From Verrucomicrobiota bacterium (GTDB lineage Bacteria > Verrucomicrobiota > Verrucomicrobiia > Opitutales > Opitutaceae): DNA of 64,000 bases. The notes beneath the pieces were generated by a model. It saw nothing but the letters and a program-made list of their open reading frames with translations, searched no databases and had not been told where the DNA came from. Shown piece after piece: positions 17,321 to 25,201 of this stretch. The stretch lies in NCBI GenBank assembly GCA_023428905.1, contig JAEYWP010000004.1:372001-436000 (forward strand), written 5' to 3'. The first letter of the stretch is position 1. Each line of letters starts with the position of its first letter. Both the position numbers and the translations under genes were made by a program.

Positions 17321-17345
17321 AAACCCCTCTACTCTAGTCGGATTA
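17321..17345 (+). promoter_or_regulatory. Candidate Rrf2 operator (dyad), motif copy 4
   Basis: AAACCCCTCTA and TAGTCGGATTA flank a 3-base centre; the right arm reversed (TAATCCGACTA) matches the left at 7 of 11 positions. With 13 bases between the CC and GG pairs, it has the form of known Rrf2-family operators (A/T-rich, CC, spacer, GG, A/T-rich). It ends 3 bases before the regulator's ATG, so autoregulation by blocking transcription or initiation is a reasonable inference. Confidence 0.4.
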
Positions 17346-17348
17346 CAG

Positions 17349-17930
17349 ATGAAGCTCTCGAAACGTGGCGAATATGGTCTGCGCGCCCTGATCGATATCG
17401 GTCTGGCGCATGAGCTTGGGCGCGATCTGCTTCAGCTGAACGAGTTGGCGGAAGGGGAGAAGATTCCCGTCAAATTCCTGGAGCAAATTCTGATCGATCT
17501 GAAGCAGGGAGCTTTCCTGGAGAGTGTCCGTGGGAAATACGGAGGTTACCGTCTGGCCCGCCCGGCCAGGGAAATCGTTGCCGGCCAGGTGGTGCGTTAT
17601 CTGGACGGCCCCCTCGCACCGATCGGTTGCGTGAGCCAGACCGCCTACGAACGGTGCTCCTGTCCGGACGAGGTACATTGCGGGCTGCGCATGCTCATGC
17701 TCGATGTGCGAAACGCGATCGCTAACATTCTGGACAAGTATACACTGGCAGACGTGGTCGAGGTCACCCTGCGAAAGATGCGGCGGGACAACGTTAACCT
17801 CCCGTTTGTGGTCAATCCCCGCGTGCGCCCGACCAAACCGAAGCCGCCGGAAAAAACCAATAAAGTCACCCCGCCGGTCACCCCATTCGAGACCGGCTTG
17901 GGCGAGTTCCTTTATCGAGAGGGCATATGA
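17349..17930 (+). CDS. Rrf2 family transcriptional regulator (CymR/IscR-like)
   Basis: 193-residue winged-helix DNA-binding protein. The N-terminus 'MKLSKRGEYGLRALIDIG' and the wing 'SVRGKYGGYRLARP' are diagnostic of Rrf2. Four Cys at 94, 103, 105 and 111 (C-X8-C-X-C-X5-C) lie where IscR binds its Fe-S cluster, so cluster or thiol sensing is likely, although the spacing is not that of IscR. The C-terminal 30 residues are Lys/Pro-rich. It sits between cysK and ssuA, overlapping ssuA by an ATGA, which points to control of sulfur uptake. ATG 17349 is preferred over an in-frame start at 17271, which lies before the putative operator. Confidence 0.9.
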   Translation: MKLSKRGEYGLRALIDIGLAHELGRDLLQLNELAEGEKIPVKFLEQILIDLKQGAFLESVRGKYGGYRLARPAREIVAGQVVRYLDGPLAPIGCVSQTAYERCSCPDEVHCGLRMLMLDVRNAIANILDKYTLADVVEVTLRKMRRDNVNLPFVVNPRVRPTKPKPPEKTNKVTPPVTPFETGLGEFLYREGI

Positions 17931-18883
17931 GACGCTTTCTGACCTGCCTGATGGCCCTGCTGCCCGCCCTGGTTGCCTCCGCGGCAACAACGCTGCGCGT
18001 GGGCTATTTCCCCAACATCACGCATGCCCAGGCGATCATCGGTCGCGAGACCTCCGCCGAGGGCAAAGGTTGGTTCGAGCAACGCCTCGGGCCCGATGTG
18101 AAAATCGAATGGTACGCGTATAACGCGGGTCCCAGCGCGATGGAGGCGGTTTTCGCCAGTTCGATCGACCTGACCTACGTCGGCCCCAATCCCGCGCTCA
18201 ACGCCTACATCCGTTCCGCGGGCAAAGAGGTGCGGGTCGTCTCCGGCTCGGCCAGGGGAGGGGCGGCCCTGCTCGTTCGCCCGGGTTCGGGTATCAAAAG
18301 CCCGGCCGATTTCAAGGGACGCAAGCTCGCGACACCCCAGCTCGGGAACACCCAGGACGTAGCCGCGCGCAGCTGGCTGCGGCAGCAGGGCTTCCGCATC
18401 ACCCAGCTTGGCGGGGAAGTGTTTGTCCTGCCCACCGCCAATCCGGACCAGCTTTCTCTCTTCCAGCAGGGCCGGCTCGACGCCGTCTGGACGGTGGAGC
18501 CCTGGGTCTCACGCCTGGTGAACGAGGCCGGAGCCACCGTGTATTTGGAACAGCGCGACGTGGTCACGACCCTGCTTGTCGCCCGCGCCGCCGCCCTGAA
18601 GGAGCAGCGCGAGGTGGTGGAGGCCTTCGTGCGCGCCCACCGCGAATTGACCGACTGGATACGGGCCAATCCCGCCGAGGCCCGTCAGCTGGTGCAGAAG
18701 GGCCTCAGTGCCGAGATGAAGCGGGAGATCAAGCTGTCCCTGGTCGAGTCCGCCTGGGAACGCCTGACGTTTTCCACCGCCATCGACCTTCCCTCCCTTG
18801 AAACACAGGTGGCCGACGCGCGGGCGCTCGGCTTCATCCGCGGCAACGTGGACCTGTCCCGCCTCCTGAGCCTTCCCCAATGA
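17927..18883 (+). CDS. ssuA: Sulfonate-type ABC transporter substrate-binding protein
   Basis: 318-residue periplasmic protein of the NMT1/SsuA family that binds organosulfonates or a related ligand. The signal peptide is 'MRRFLTCLMALLPALVASA'; the mature start 'TTLRVGYFPNITHAQAIIG' and the blocks 'TYVGPNPALNAYIRS', 'GRKLATPQLGNTQDVAARSW' and 'VWTVEPWVSRL' are typical. It overlaps the regulator by 4 bases and the ATPase gene by 4. The ssu assignment rests on the sulfur context; no SsuD monooxygenase lies in the window, so taurine, sulfate esters or nitrate cannot be excluded. Confidence 0.82.
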   Translation: MRRFLTCLMALLPALVASAATTLRVGYFPNITHAQAIIGRETSAEGKGWFEQRLGPDVKIEWYAYNAGPSAMEAVFASSIDLTYVGPNPALNAYIRSAGKEVRVVSGSARGGAALLVRPGSGIKSPADFKGRKLATPQLGNTQDVAARSWLRQQGFRITQLGGEVFVLPTANPDQLSLFQQGRLDAVWTVEPWVSRLVNEAGATVYLEQRDVVTTLLVARAAALKEQREVVEAFVRAHRELTDWIRANPAEARQLVQKGLSAEMKREIKLSLVESAWERLTFSTAIDLPSLETQVADARALGFIRGNVDLSRLLSLPQ

Positions 18884-19689
18884 CCGTCCAAACGGAGTTG
18901 GTTAACGAGACGCCGTCCAAGCTTTCGGTCGGCGCCATCACCAAGCGCTTTCGTACCCCGCGCCGTATCGTGCATGCCCTCGACCGCGTGTCCCTCGACA
19001 TCGCGGAGGGTGAGTTTGTCTGCCTTGTCGGCCCCAGCGGTTGCGGCAAAAGCACGTTGCTCAACATCATCGCGGGACTGGATTCCGCCGACGAGGGCAA
19101 GGTGCTGTGCGACGGCACGGAGGTGCAGCGCCCGGGCCGTGACCGGATGGTGATGTTTCAGGAGCACGCGCTTTTCCCCTGGCTGGACGTGATGGATAAC
19201 GTGCTCTTTGGCCTGAAGCTGAAACCCGGCCTGACCAGGAAGGAGCGACAGGAGGTTGCCCGCTTTTACCTGAAGCTCGTCGGCCTGGAGAAGTTCGCCC
19301 GCGCCAATATCCACGAGTTGTCCGGCGGGATGAAACAGCGTGTCGCGCTTGCGCGCGCCCTCGCGCCGAATCCGCGCGTGCTGCTGATGGACGAACCCTT
19401 CGCCGCCCTGGATGCGTTGACGCGTGAGCAGCTCTACGGCGACATCCAGCGCATCTGGCAGGAGCGCAAGAAGACCATCGTCTTTGTGACGCACAACGTA
19501 CGCGAAGCGGTCTGCCTGGGCGATCGCGTGGTGCTCTTCTCGCCCCACCCGGGCCGGATCTGTGACGAGTTCAAAATCGATCTTCCGCGCCCGCGGGACA
19601 TCAACAGCGTGACCCTTGCGCAGTTTTCGTCGCAAATCACGAAGGCCCTGAAGAGCCACCTCAAACCCGACGCGGAGGCCGGCGAATGA
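18880..19689 (+). CDS. ssuB: Sulfonate-type ABC transporter ATP-binding protein
   Basis: 269-residue ATPase of the SsuB/TauB/NrtD type. Walker A 'GPSGCGKSTLLNIIAGL', Q-loop 'MFQEHALFPWLDV', signature 'LSGGMKQRVALARALAP', Walker B 'VLLMDEPFAALD' and 'VTHNVREAVCLGDRV' are all present. The 'HALFPWL' Q-loop is characteristic of this importer class. It overlaps ssuA at 18880-18883 and ssuC at 19686-19689, consistent with translational coupling in one operon. Confidence 0.9.
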   Translation: MTVQTELVNETPSKLSVGAITKRFRTPRRIVHALDRVSLDIAEGEFVCLVGPSGCGKSTLLNIIAGLDSADEGKVLCDGTEVQRPGRDRMVMFQEHALFPWLDVMDNVLFGLKLKPGLTRKERQEVARFYLKLVGLEKFARANIHELSGGMKQRVALARALAPNPRVLLMDEPFAALDALTREQLYGDIQRIWQERKKTIVFVTHNVREAVCLGDRVVLFSPHPGRICDEFKIDLPRPRDINSVTLAQFSSQITKALKSHLKPDAEAGE

Positions 19690-20453
19690 AACGTTTTCTC
19701 ACCGCCGCGGGTTTTTTCACCCTGCTCCTCGTTGTGTGGGAGATGCTGGTTCGCGCCGAGGTGTGGAATCCGATTCTCATTCCGTCCCCGGTCGCCGTCG
19801 CACAGTACCTGCTCTCGGCCGTCCAGGACGGCTCCCTGTTGGAATCGTCCTGGGTCACGACCAAGAGACTCCTTCTCGGTTATGTCTTCGGCATCGTGCT
19901 CGGCCTTCCGCTCGGTTTGTTGACCGCGCGTTTCAAGGTCTGCCAGGACACCCTGGGCCTGATGGCGCTGGGCCTCCAGACCCTCCCGAGCGTTTGCTGG
20001 GTGCCGCTGGCGCTGCTTTGGTTCGGGCAGACCGAGGCCGCGATGTTCTTTGTCGTGGTGATGGGAACGCTGTGGTCGGTGGTCATCGCGACCGACAACG
20101 GCGTCCGCACCATACCACCCATTTATGCGCGGGCTGCCCGCACCATGGGCTCGCGGGGCCTGCATACGTGGACGCGGGTGATGCTGCCCGCGGCCCTGCC
20201 GTTCGTGGTCAGCGGCATGAAGCAGGGTTGGGCCTTCGCCTGGCGCTCCCTCATGGCCGCTGAAATTTATGTCACCATCCTGACCGGCTTCGGCCTCGGC
20301 CACCTGCTGCATTACGGGCGTGAACTGCACGCCATGGAACAAGTGATCGGGGTGATGCTGATCATCGTCCTGATCGGTCTCCTCGCGGACAAGGTGATGT
20401 TCTCACCCTGGGAGCGGTTTCTCCACCGCCGCTGGGGGACGCAGGGCAAATAA
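19686..20453 (+). CDS. ssuC: Sulfonate-type ABC transporter permease
   Basis: 255-residue inner-membrane permease with about six hydrophobic segments. The N-terminus 'LLVVWEMLVRAEVWNPILIP' and the coupling loop 'AARTMGSRGLHTWTRVMLPA' match SsuC/TauC permeases, as does the 'GMKQGWAFAWRSLMAAEI' segment. It ends the sulfur island; the convergent DUF2934 gene stops 6 bases after it, leaving no room for a separate terminator. Confidence 0.9.
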   Translation: MKRFLTAAGFFTLLLVVWEMLVRAEVWNPILIPSPVAVAQYLLSAVQDGSLLESSWVTTKRLLLGYVFGIVLGLPLGLLTARFKVCQDTLGLMALGLQTLPSVCWVPLALLWFGQTEAAMFFVVVMGTLWSVVIATDNGVRTIPPIYARAARTMGSRGLHTWTRVMLPAALPFVVSGMKQGWAFAWRSLMAAEIYVTILTGFGLGHLLHYGRELHAMEQVIGVMLIIVLIGLLADKVMFSPWERFLHRRWGTQGK

Positions 20454-20459
20454 GCCGCC

Positions 20460-20831
20460 TCAGCCGAGTTTTCCGCTCTTTGCCATCTTGCGGCCAGGAG
20501 CGGCGGCACCCTTCGGCGGGTGCATGAGTTCGGACGCGCGCGACGAGGTGCTGGGCTGCGCATCGGCCACCCCTCCGGGATTTTGTGCGGCGGCACCCTT
20601 CAGCTGTTCGGCCGCAGGCGGGACCGAGGCGGGCTGGGCAGAGGCAGCGTTATCCAGCGCTTCCGCGGGCGTCTGTGTGCCGCGGAGTTGCCGCTCTGCT
20701 TCGTACCAGATTTCCTCATCGCGGCCCTCCGGGCAGCCATACTGCTTCCAAAGCTCTTCTGCGCGTCGGGAAATTTCATCACGTGCAGCCTGATGCCGCA
20801 CCACGGCGGGTTTATTCGGGGTTTCATTCAT
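20460..20831 (-). CDS. DUF2934-containing protein, 123 aa
   Basis: Small cytoplasmic protein with an N-terminal DUF2934 segment ('RDEISRRAEELWKQYGCPEG' then 'RDEEIWYEAERQL', about residues 17-50), a short helical motif of unknown role. The rest is low-complexity Ala/Pro/Ser with a basic end 'GRKMAKSGKLG' that could bind nucleic acid or be disordered. ATG 20831 ('MNETPNKPAV') is chosen over an in-frame start 90 bases upstream because the domain begins soon after and the extra residues look non-coding. Confidence 0.65.
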   Translation of the reverse strand: MNETPNKPAVVRHQAARDEISRRAEELWKQYGCPEGRDEEIWYEAERQLRGTQTPAEALDNAASAQPASVPPAAEQLKGAAAQNPGGVADAQPSTSSRASELMHPPKGAAAPGRKMAKSGKLG

Positions 20832-21137
20832 GGCACGGAAACTTTCGCACAACGGCCGGCGGGAGACCATCAGGGCCCGGTCGTAGCTGCCGTGGGGAGA
20901 TTTTCCTGCGCCCGCGGCCACAGTCAGTGTGCAAGAGGCGGAATCGTTTCACGTGCCTATGCGGTTTGCGCACTTTCCGCCGCGGCAGGTGGGCAGATTG
21001 CATCGGCCGGCGGCCGCATCCTCTGGGTCGCGAAAGTGTAAGTTGCGGAGTGGCAACGTCAGCGGCGTTTCTTTGGGAACTGGTGCGGTTTAGGCGTAGG
21101 CCGAGGGGTCCTTGTCTGCTTTTCACCCCCGCTCCCC
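20832..21137. other. Divergent intergenic region, 306 bases
   Basis: Shared upstream region of the DUF2934 gene (-) and the membrane-protein gene (+). I see no RNA gene and no convincing promoter. A GGAACT at 21076-21081 resembles an ECF-sigma -35 box, but the following CGTAGG is only 14 bases away, which is short. No inverted repeat or direct repeat stands out. Confidence 0.4.
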
Positions 21138-22082
21138 ATGATCACCACCGCCCCTTCCGGAACTGTTATTCAATCCACCGTCGATTCACGGCCCTCGCGA
21201 CTCCTTTCCTGGGGCGCGATTCTGGCGGGCTGCTTCGCCGCTCTTAGTATTCACATTCTCCTGACCATGCTCGGAATCGGGCTCGGGGTCCGGCTGGTGG
21301 ACCCACTGACCAACGACAACCCGGTTGGAGACTTTTCGGTCGCTGCCGGCATCGTCTGGAGCATCAGCGCCTTGGTAGCGATGGCGATCGGCGGATGGGT
21401 GGCGGGCCGTTCGATCGACATGGGTGAACGTCGCACTGGCGGGCTCCATGGCGTGCTCGTCTGGAGCCTGTCGACCGTGGTGGTCTTTCTTTTTATGTCG
21501 GGCGGAGCGGGCCTGGCCCTGAGCGGCGCCGCCAGCGCGATCGGCAAAGGCGTTTCCGGCGCCGCCACGGTCGCAAGCCAGGCCGCCCCTCGGGCCGCGG
21601 AGGCGGTCCCCGGTGAGAACTGGGCGGACGACATTGTGGGTGGGTTTGTCAACGAAGCCCGCCTTCCAGGCCAGCAGGGCGAACTTCCCGTCGCGGCGAA
21701 ACGTGAGATCGCATGGTCCCTCACCCGCTTTGCCGCCGAGCCTAATGCGGAGCGTCGCAATGCCGTGGTGACCTCCCTCACCAACGCCGGTGCTCCGCGC
21801 GATGCCGCCGAGGGCATGGTGCAGCGTTGGGAGGAACAGATGAACCGCCTGCGCGCACAGGTGGAGGAGATCAAGGCCGACGCCGCCCTGGCCGCTCGAC
21901 AAGCCGCCGACAAGGCAGCCTCGGGTCTTTCGCAGGGTGCGATCTGGACCTTTGTTGCCTTCCTTCTGGGAGGTGTTGCAGCCGGCATCGGCGGACGGAT
22001 GGGCGCAAAGAGCGCGATGGAGGCTCCCGTGCGTGAGTACACGGACGCGTATCCACGACGCGAGGACGTCTCCCGGCCCTGA
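21138..22082 (+). CDS. Hypothetical multi-pass membrane protein, 314 aa
   Basis: Inner-membrane protein with hydrophobic segments near 25-50, 68-90, 102-125 and 265-285, in the pattern 'LLSWGAILAGCFAALSIHIL' then 'WSISALVAMAIGGWVAGR'. A central Ala-rich helical region (about 125-255, 'MNRLRAQVEEIKADAALAAR') sits between the third and fourth segments and probably faces the cytoplasm or periplasm. The layout resembles small-channel or stress-related membrane proteins often beside DUF2934 genes, but I cannot name the family. A short TM gene follows after 50 bases in the same direction. Confidence 0.75.
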   Translation: MITTAPSGTVIQSTVDSRPSRLLSWGAILAGCFAALSIHILLTMLGIGLGVRLVDPLTNDNPVGDFSVAAGIVWSISALVAMAIGGWVAGRSIDMGERRTGGLHGVLVWSLSTVVVFLFMSGGAGLALSGAASAIGKGVSGAATVASQAAPRAAEAVPGENWADDIVGGFVNEARLPGQQGELPVAAKREIAWSLTRFAAEPNAERRNAVVTSLTNAGAPRDAAEGMVQRWEEQMNRLRAQVEEIKADAALAARQAADKAASGLSQGAIWTFVAFLLGGVAAGIGGRMGAKSAMEAPVREYTDAYPRREDVSRP

Positions 22083-22132
22083 CGCATTGATTCCTCCATG
22101 CGCGCCAGCCCGGTTTGGCGCGCCACCGCTTT

Positions 22133-22351
22133 ATGGATATGCAAGAAGACGAACCGAAAATCGGAGTGAACGTCCACCGTCGGACCACCCAGCTCAACCT
22201 CTGGATGATCGTGGCCATCGTGGTCTTTTTCCTCGCCGGCGCCCTGATTGTGATTCGTTTCCTGCGAGATCCTCCCGACAGCCATGAGGAGATGAAGACC
22301 GGCGGAAGACCCAGCCAGGAACGCCTGGCTTGGGTCAAACGCCTGTGCTGA
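22133..22351 (+). CDS. Small single-pass membrane protein, 72 aa
   Basis: Begins 'MDMQEDEPKIGVNVHRRTTQ', then one strong membrane segment ('LWMIVAIVVFFLAGALIVIR', about 24-43) and a charged cytoplasmic or periplasmic tail. No known family. It lies 50 bases after the larger membrane protein and is probably cotranscribed. ATG 22133 is used; an alternative in-frame Met six codons upstream adds only a basic stretch, and there is no ribosome site to decide between them. Confidence 0.6.
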   Translation: MDMQEDEPKIGVNVHRRTTQLNLWMIVAIVVFFLAGALIVIRFLRDPPDSHEEMKTGGRPSQERLAWVKRLC

Positions 22352-22384
22352 GCGCCCGGGACGACACCGAGTCGCCGCCCGTCG

Positions 22385-23149
22385 TCACGTGCTTATACAT
22401 CCGGCGGTGTGACCTTCGGGTCGGTGTCCCCGCGCCTCTGCTTTGAGGAGGAGTCCCATGCCGCGGCTGGACTCGCGGCTCGCGGCGGCCGCAATCCGCT
22501 CGAGAAAAGCCACGCGTTCTTCCGTGGTGGTGGGATTAAAGCAGGGACGGATGCGAAGGGTCAGTACGTCGCCCTCCCGCACCAGCAGACCCCACCCGTC
22601 AGGCACCTCTCGCTGGTCGAGAATGCCGTATTCACTGACCAAATACAGCAGGCTGGCACAGCGCCAGCGGGCGATGCGGGCAAACTTCGTTCCCTCGAGC
22701 AGACGGTTTTGAGCGGTACGCAGGCGCGCGGTCAGCCGTTGGTGCGTGTCATGGCGGACGCCGCGCAGGTCCACCGCCTCGAACTCGGGGAAGAGTTCCT
22801 CACCCAGTCGGAGGTCCGGCCGATGCTGTCCAATCAGGTCCCGCAAGGCGCGCACGCGCTCGGTGAGCGATGCGACCTCGGCCCGGGTGGCGCGTTCGTC
22901 ACCGCCGTCACGGAGAAAGTCCGAGCGGCTCGCCTTGCATTCAAAGACCGCGGTGGCGGCGTTGGTCGCGGCGATTCGCGGGGTCGCTGCGGCGACATCC
23001 GCGCGGTAATTACAGCGGGGCACCCGCACCTCCGTCGAGCAAAGGGAGAGGCGGTGGGCAAGCGCCCATTCCACGGCGAGCCTCTTGAGTGCGGCATGTG
23101 CGGCGGATTCGCCGAGGCGGCGCGTCTCACTGGTGTCGCGCGACGACAT
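22385..23149 (-). CDS. PD-(D/E)XK nuclease-like protein (MmcB-like)
   Basis: 254 residues. 'YRADVAAATPRI' and 'AVFECKASRSDFLRD' (about 48-82) give the D...E-X-K core of restriction-like nucleases in the form seen in MmcB-type DNA-repair proteins; an N-terminal helix carrying 'GESAAHAALKRLAVEWALAH' precedes it. The C-terminal half has a helical segment and a beta part 'GWGLLVREGDVLTLRIRPCF', longer than typical MmcB (about 150-180 aa). It follows ftsH by 87 bases on the same strand. The nuclease call rests on the motif and is moderate; the substrate is unknown. Confidence 0.65.
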   Translation of the reverse strand: MSSRDTSETRRLGESAAHAALKRLAVEWALAHRLSLCSTEVRVPRCNYRADVAAATPRIAATNAATAVFECKASRSDFLRDGGDERATRAEVASLTERVRALRDLIGQHRPDLRLGEELFPEFEAVDLRGVRHDTHQRLTARLRTAQNRLLEGTKFARIARWRCASLLYLVSEYGILDQREVPDGWGLLVREGDVLTLRIRPCFNPTTTEERVAFLERIAAAASRESSRGMGLLLKAEARGHRPEGHTAGCIST

Positions 23150-23236
23150 GGACCGCAGGCTGTGGCGCGGCCGCCAGGAGATCGAGCGCGGAATCCGGGC
23201 GCCTGCTGGATTTTGATGCCGAACCGGGAGGCGAGG

Positions 23237-25075
23237 TTACGCGGCCGTGACGGCGCAGCCGTTGGCCTCGCAGAGGGCGCGGACCTCTTCGCCGGTGAGG
23301 GTCTCACGTTCCAGCAGCGCCTGCGCCACGCGATCGAGCGCCGCACGGTTGGACGCGAGGATTTCACGGGTGGCCACGTACTGCTGGTTCAATAAGTCAA
23401 AAACGTGCTGTTCGGCCCGGGCCATGGTGTCGCTCGATCCGAGCGTCTGCCGGCTGTTTGAACCCGCCAACTGACCTTCGCGTTGGGTGAGAGCGATAAA
23501 ACCGAGGGGGGACATTCCCCATTCAAAGACCATGGAACGGGCGATGCTCGATGCCATCTCGATGTCACCAGCTGCGCCACTGGTGATCTGGTTGAGGGCC
23601 AGTTCCTCCGCGACACGCCCGCCCATCAGGCAGCGGAGGCGGGCGAGCAACTGCACCTCGGAATAGTTCAGGCGGTCGCGCTCAGGCATGAAATGGGTGC
23701 TGCCCAACGACTGTCCCCGCGGGATGATGGTCACCTTGTGCAGGCGCATGCCTTCCTCCGCGGAGTAGATCTGCAGCAGCGCGTGTCCGGCTTCATGATA
23801 CGCGATGGTGGTCCGGTCCTGCAGCGTCATGGCGCGGCGTTGTTCGCGACCCCAGGAGATCTTTTCGCGCGCTTCGTCGAAGTGGGGGAGTTCGATGGCG
23901 GGTGCGTTGACCCGGGCGGCATGGAGTGCTGCCTCGTTGACCAGATTGGCAAGGTCGGCACCCGAAAAGCCGGGGGTGGCGCGGGCGATTTCACGGAGAT
24001 CGATGGTGGCGTGGAGGGGCACCTTGGCGGCATGGACACGCAGGATCTGCTCGCGCCCTTCCAAATCAGGCAGGTTGACGTGAACCTGGCGGTCGAAGCG
24101 GCCCGGGCGGAGGAGTGCCTTGTCGAGAATCTCCGGCCGGTTGGTTGCGGCGAAGACGATGACGCCTTGGGCACCGTCGAAGCCGTCCATCGCCACCAAG
24201 ATCGCGTTCAGGGTCTGCTCCCGCTCGTCATTGCCCTGGCGCCCGGAGCCGCGCTGCTGGCCGATGGCGTCGAGTTCGTCGATGAAGACGATGCAGGGCG
24301 ATTTTTTTGCCGCGGTCTTGAAGAGTGTGCGCACGCGCGCGGCACCGACACCGACAAACATCTCCATGAAGTCGGAACCGCTAGCGCTGAAGAAGGGAAC
24401 GCCGGCTTCGCCTGCCACTGCGCGGGCCAGGAGCGTTTTTCCGGTGCCGGGAGGCCCCACGAGCAGGATGCCCTTGGGGAGGCGCGCGCCGGTGCGCGCA
24501 AATCGGCCGGGATTCTTCAGGTAGTCCACCACCTCGGAAATCTCCTGTTTGGCCTCGTCGCACCCGGCGACATGGGTGAAGCGGGTGGCGTTGGGCTGGG
24601 TCTTTTCCTTGGCGCTGGAAAAATGGGTGTGCTGCGTGCCCATGTTCTTTTGCAGCAGGGGGACGGCGAGCAGGATGGCCGCGACGAAGAGTGCGATGTA
24701 GACGGTGTTGACCGCGATCTCGCGGAGCAGGGCGCGCCGGGGCAGGGCGGCCTTGTTCTTGCCCGCCAGGGTCTCGGAAAACTCCGCGCCGCGGAGGAGA
24801 CGGAGGTCCTCGCCATCAAGCCGTCCCTGCGCCGTGCGGTGGCGGGCGGGTTCACTGCCGGCCAGGCTGCCTTGAAGCACGGCAAAGTCGGCCGAGGCTT
24901 CCGAGTAGGTGATGGTGCCCGTCGGTATCCGGCCGTCCCTTACCGCATTCAGGAACTCCGCCAGCGGCATCCGCTCGGCGTCGGGCGCGGTCAGGGCATC
25001 GGCGTTGGTTGCCGGCGTGAGCCAAACCGCGAGGGCGATGAGGAGGACCAGGGAAGCGGCGAGGTATTTGTTCAT
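23237..25075 (-). CDS. ftsH: ATP-dependent zinc metalloprotease FtsH
   Basis: 612-residue membrane-bound AAA+ protease that unfolds and degrades membrane and regulatory proteins. Two membrane segments (about 4-20 and 122-142) flank a periplasmic domain. The AAA module has Walker A 'GPPGTGKT' (207-214), pore loop 'MFVGVG' (239-244), Walker B 'CIVFIDELDAIG' and arginine fingers in 'RPGRFDRQ'. The zinc site HEAGH is at 427-431, with the third-ligand region 'ITSGAAGDIEMAS' downstream. All catalytic parts are intact and length is normal. ATG 25075 begins directly with the first TM segment. No hflKC genes are adjacent. Confidence 0.96.
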   Translation of the reverse strand: MNKYLAASLVLLIALAVWLTPATNADALTAPDAERMPLAEFLNAVRDGRIPTGTITYSEASADFAVLQGSLAGSEPARHRTAQGRLDGEDLRLLRGAEFSETLAGKNKAALPRRALLREIAVNTVYIALFVAAILLAVPLLQKNMGTQHTHFSSAKEKTQPNATRFTHVAGCDEAKQEISEVVDYLKNPGRFARTGARLPKGILLVGPPGTGKTLLARAVAGEAGVPFFSASGSDFMEMFVGVGAARVRTLFKTAAKKSPCIVFIDELDAIGQQRGSGRQGNDEREQTLNAILVAMDGFDGAQGVIVFAATNRPEILDKALLRPGRFDRQVHVNLPDLEGREQILRVHAAKVPLHATIDLREIARATPGFSGADLANLVNEAALHAARVNAPAIELPHFDEAREKISWGREQRRAMTLQDRTTIAYHEAGHALLQIYSAEEGMRLHKVTIIPRGQSLGSTHFMPERDRLNYSEVQLLARLRCLMGGRVAEELALNQITSGAAGDIEMASSIARSMVFEWGMSPLGFIALTQREGQLAGSNSRQTLGSSDTMARAEQHVFDLLNQQYVATREILASNRAALDRVAQALLERETLTGEEVRALCEANGCAVTAA

Positions 25076-25184
25076 GGCGCGATACCGCTGAACGCTTCGG
25101 CTGGCTCGAGGGGTTCAGCAATCCCGACGTATCGGCACGCCGGGCCCCAGATTCACTGGGAATGCGTGCTTTCCCCAAACTTCT

Positions 25185-25201
25185 GCGCACGTGACGTGCG
25201 C
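25185..25201. repeat. 17-base palindrome between ABC exporter and ftsH
   Basis: GCGCACGT-G-ACGTGCGC touches the stop codon of the ABC exporter (25202) and lies about 110 bases upstream of the ftsH start, both on the - strand. It may act as a short terminator stem for the ABC gene or as a binding site in the ftsH promoter region; no T-run helps decide. Confidence 0.4.
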
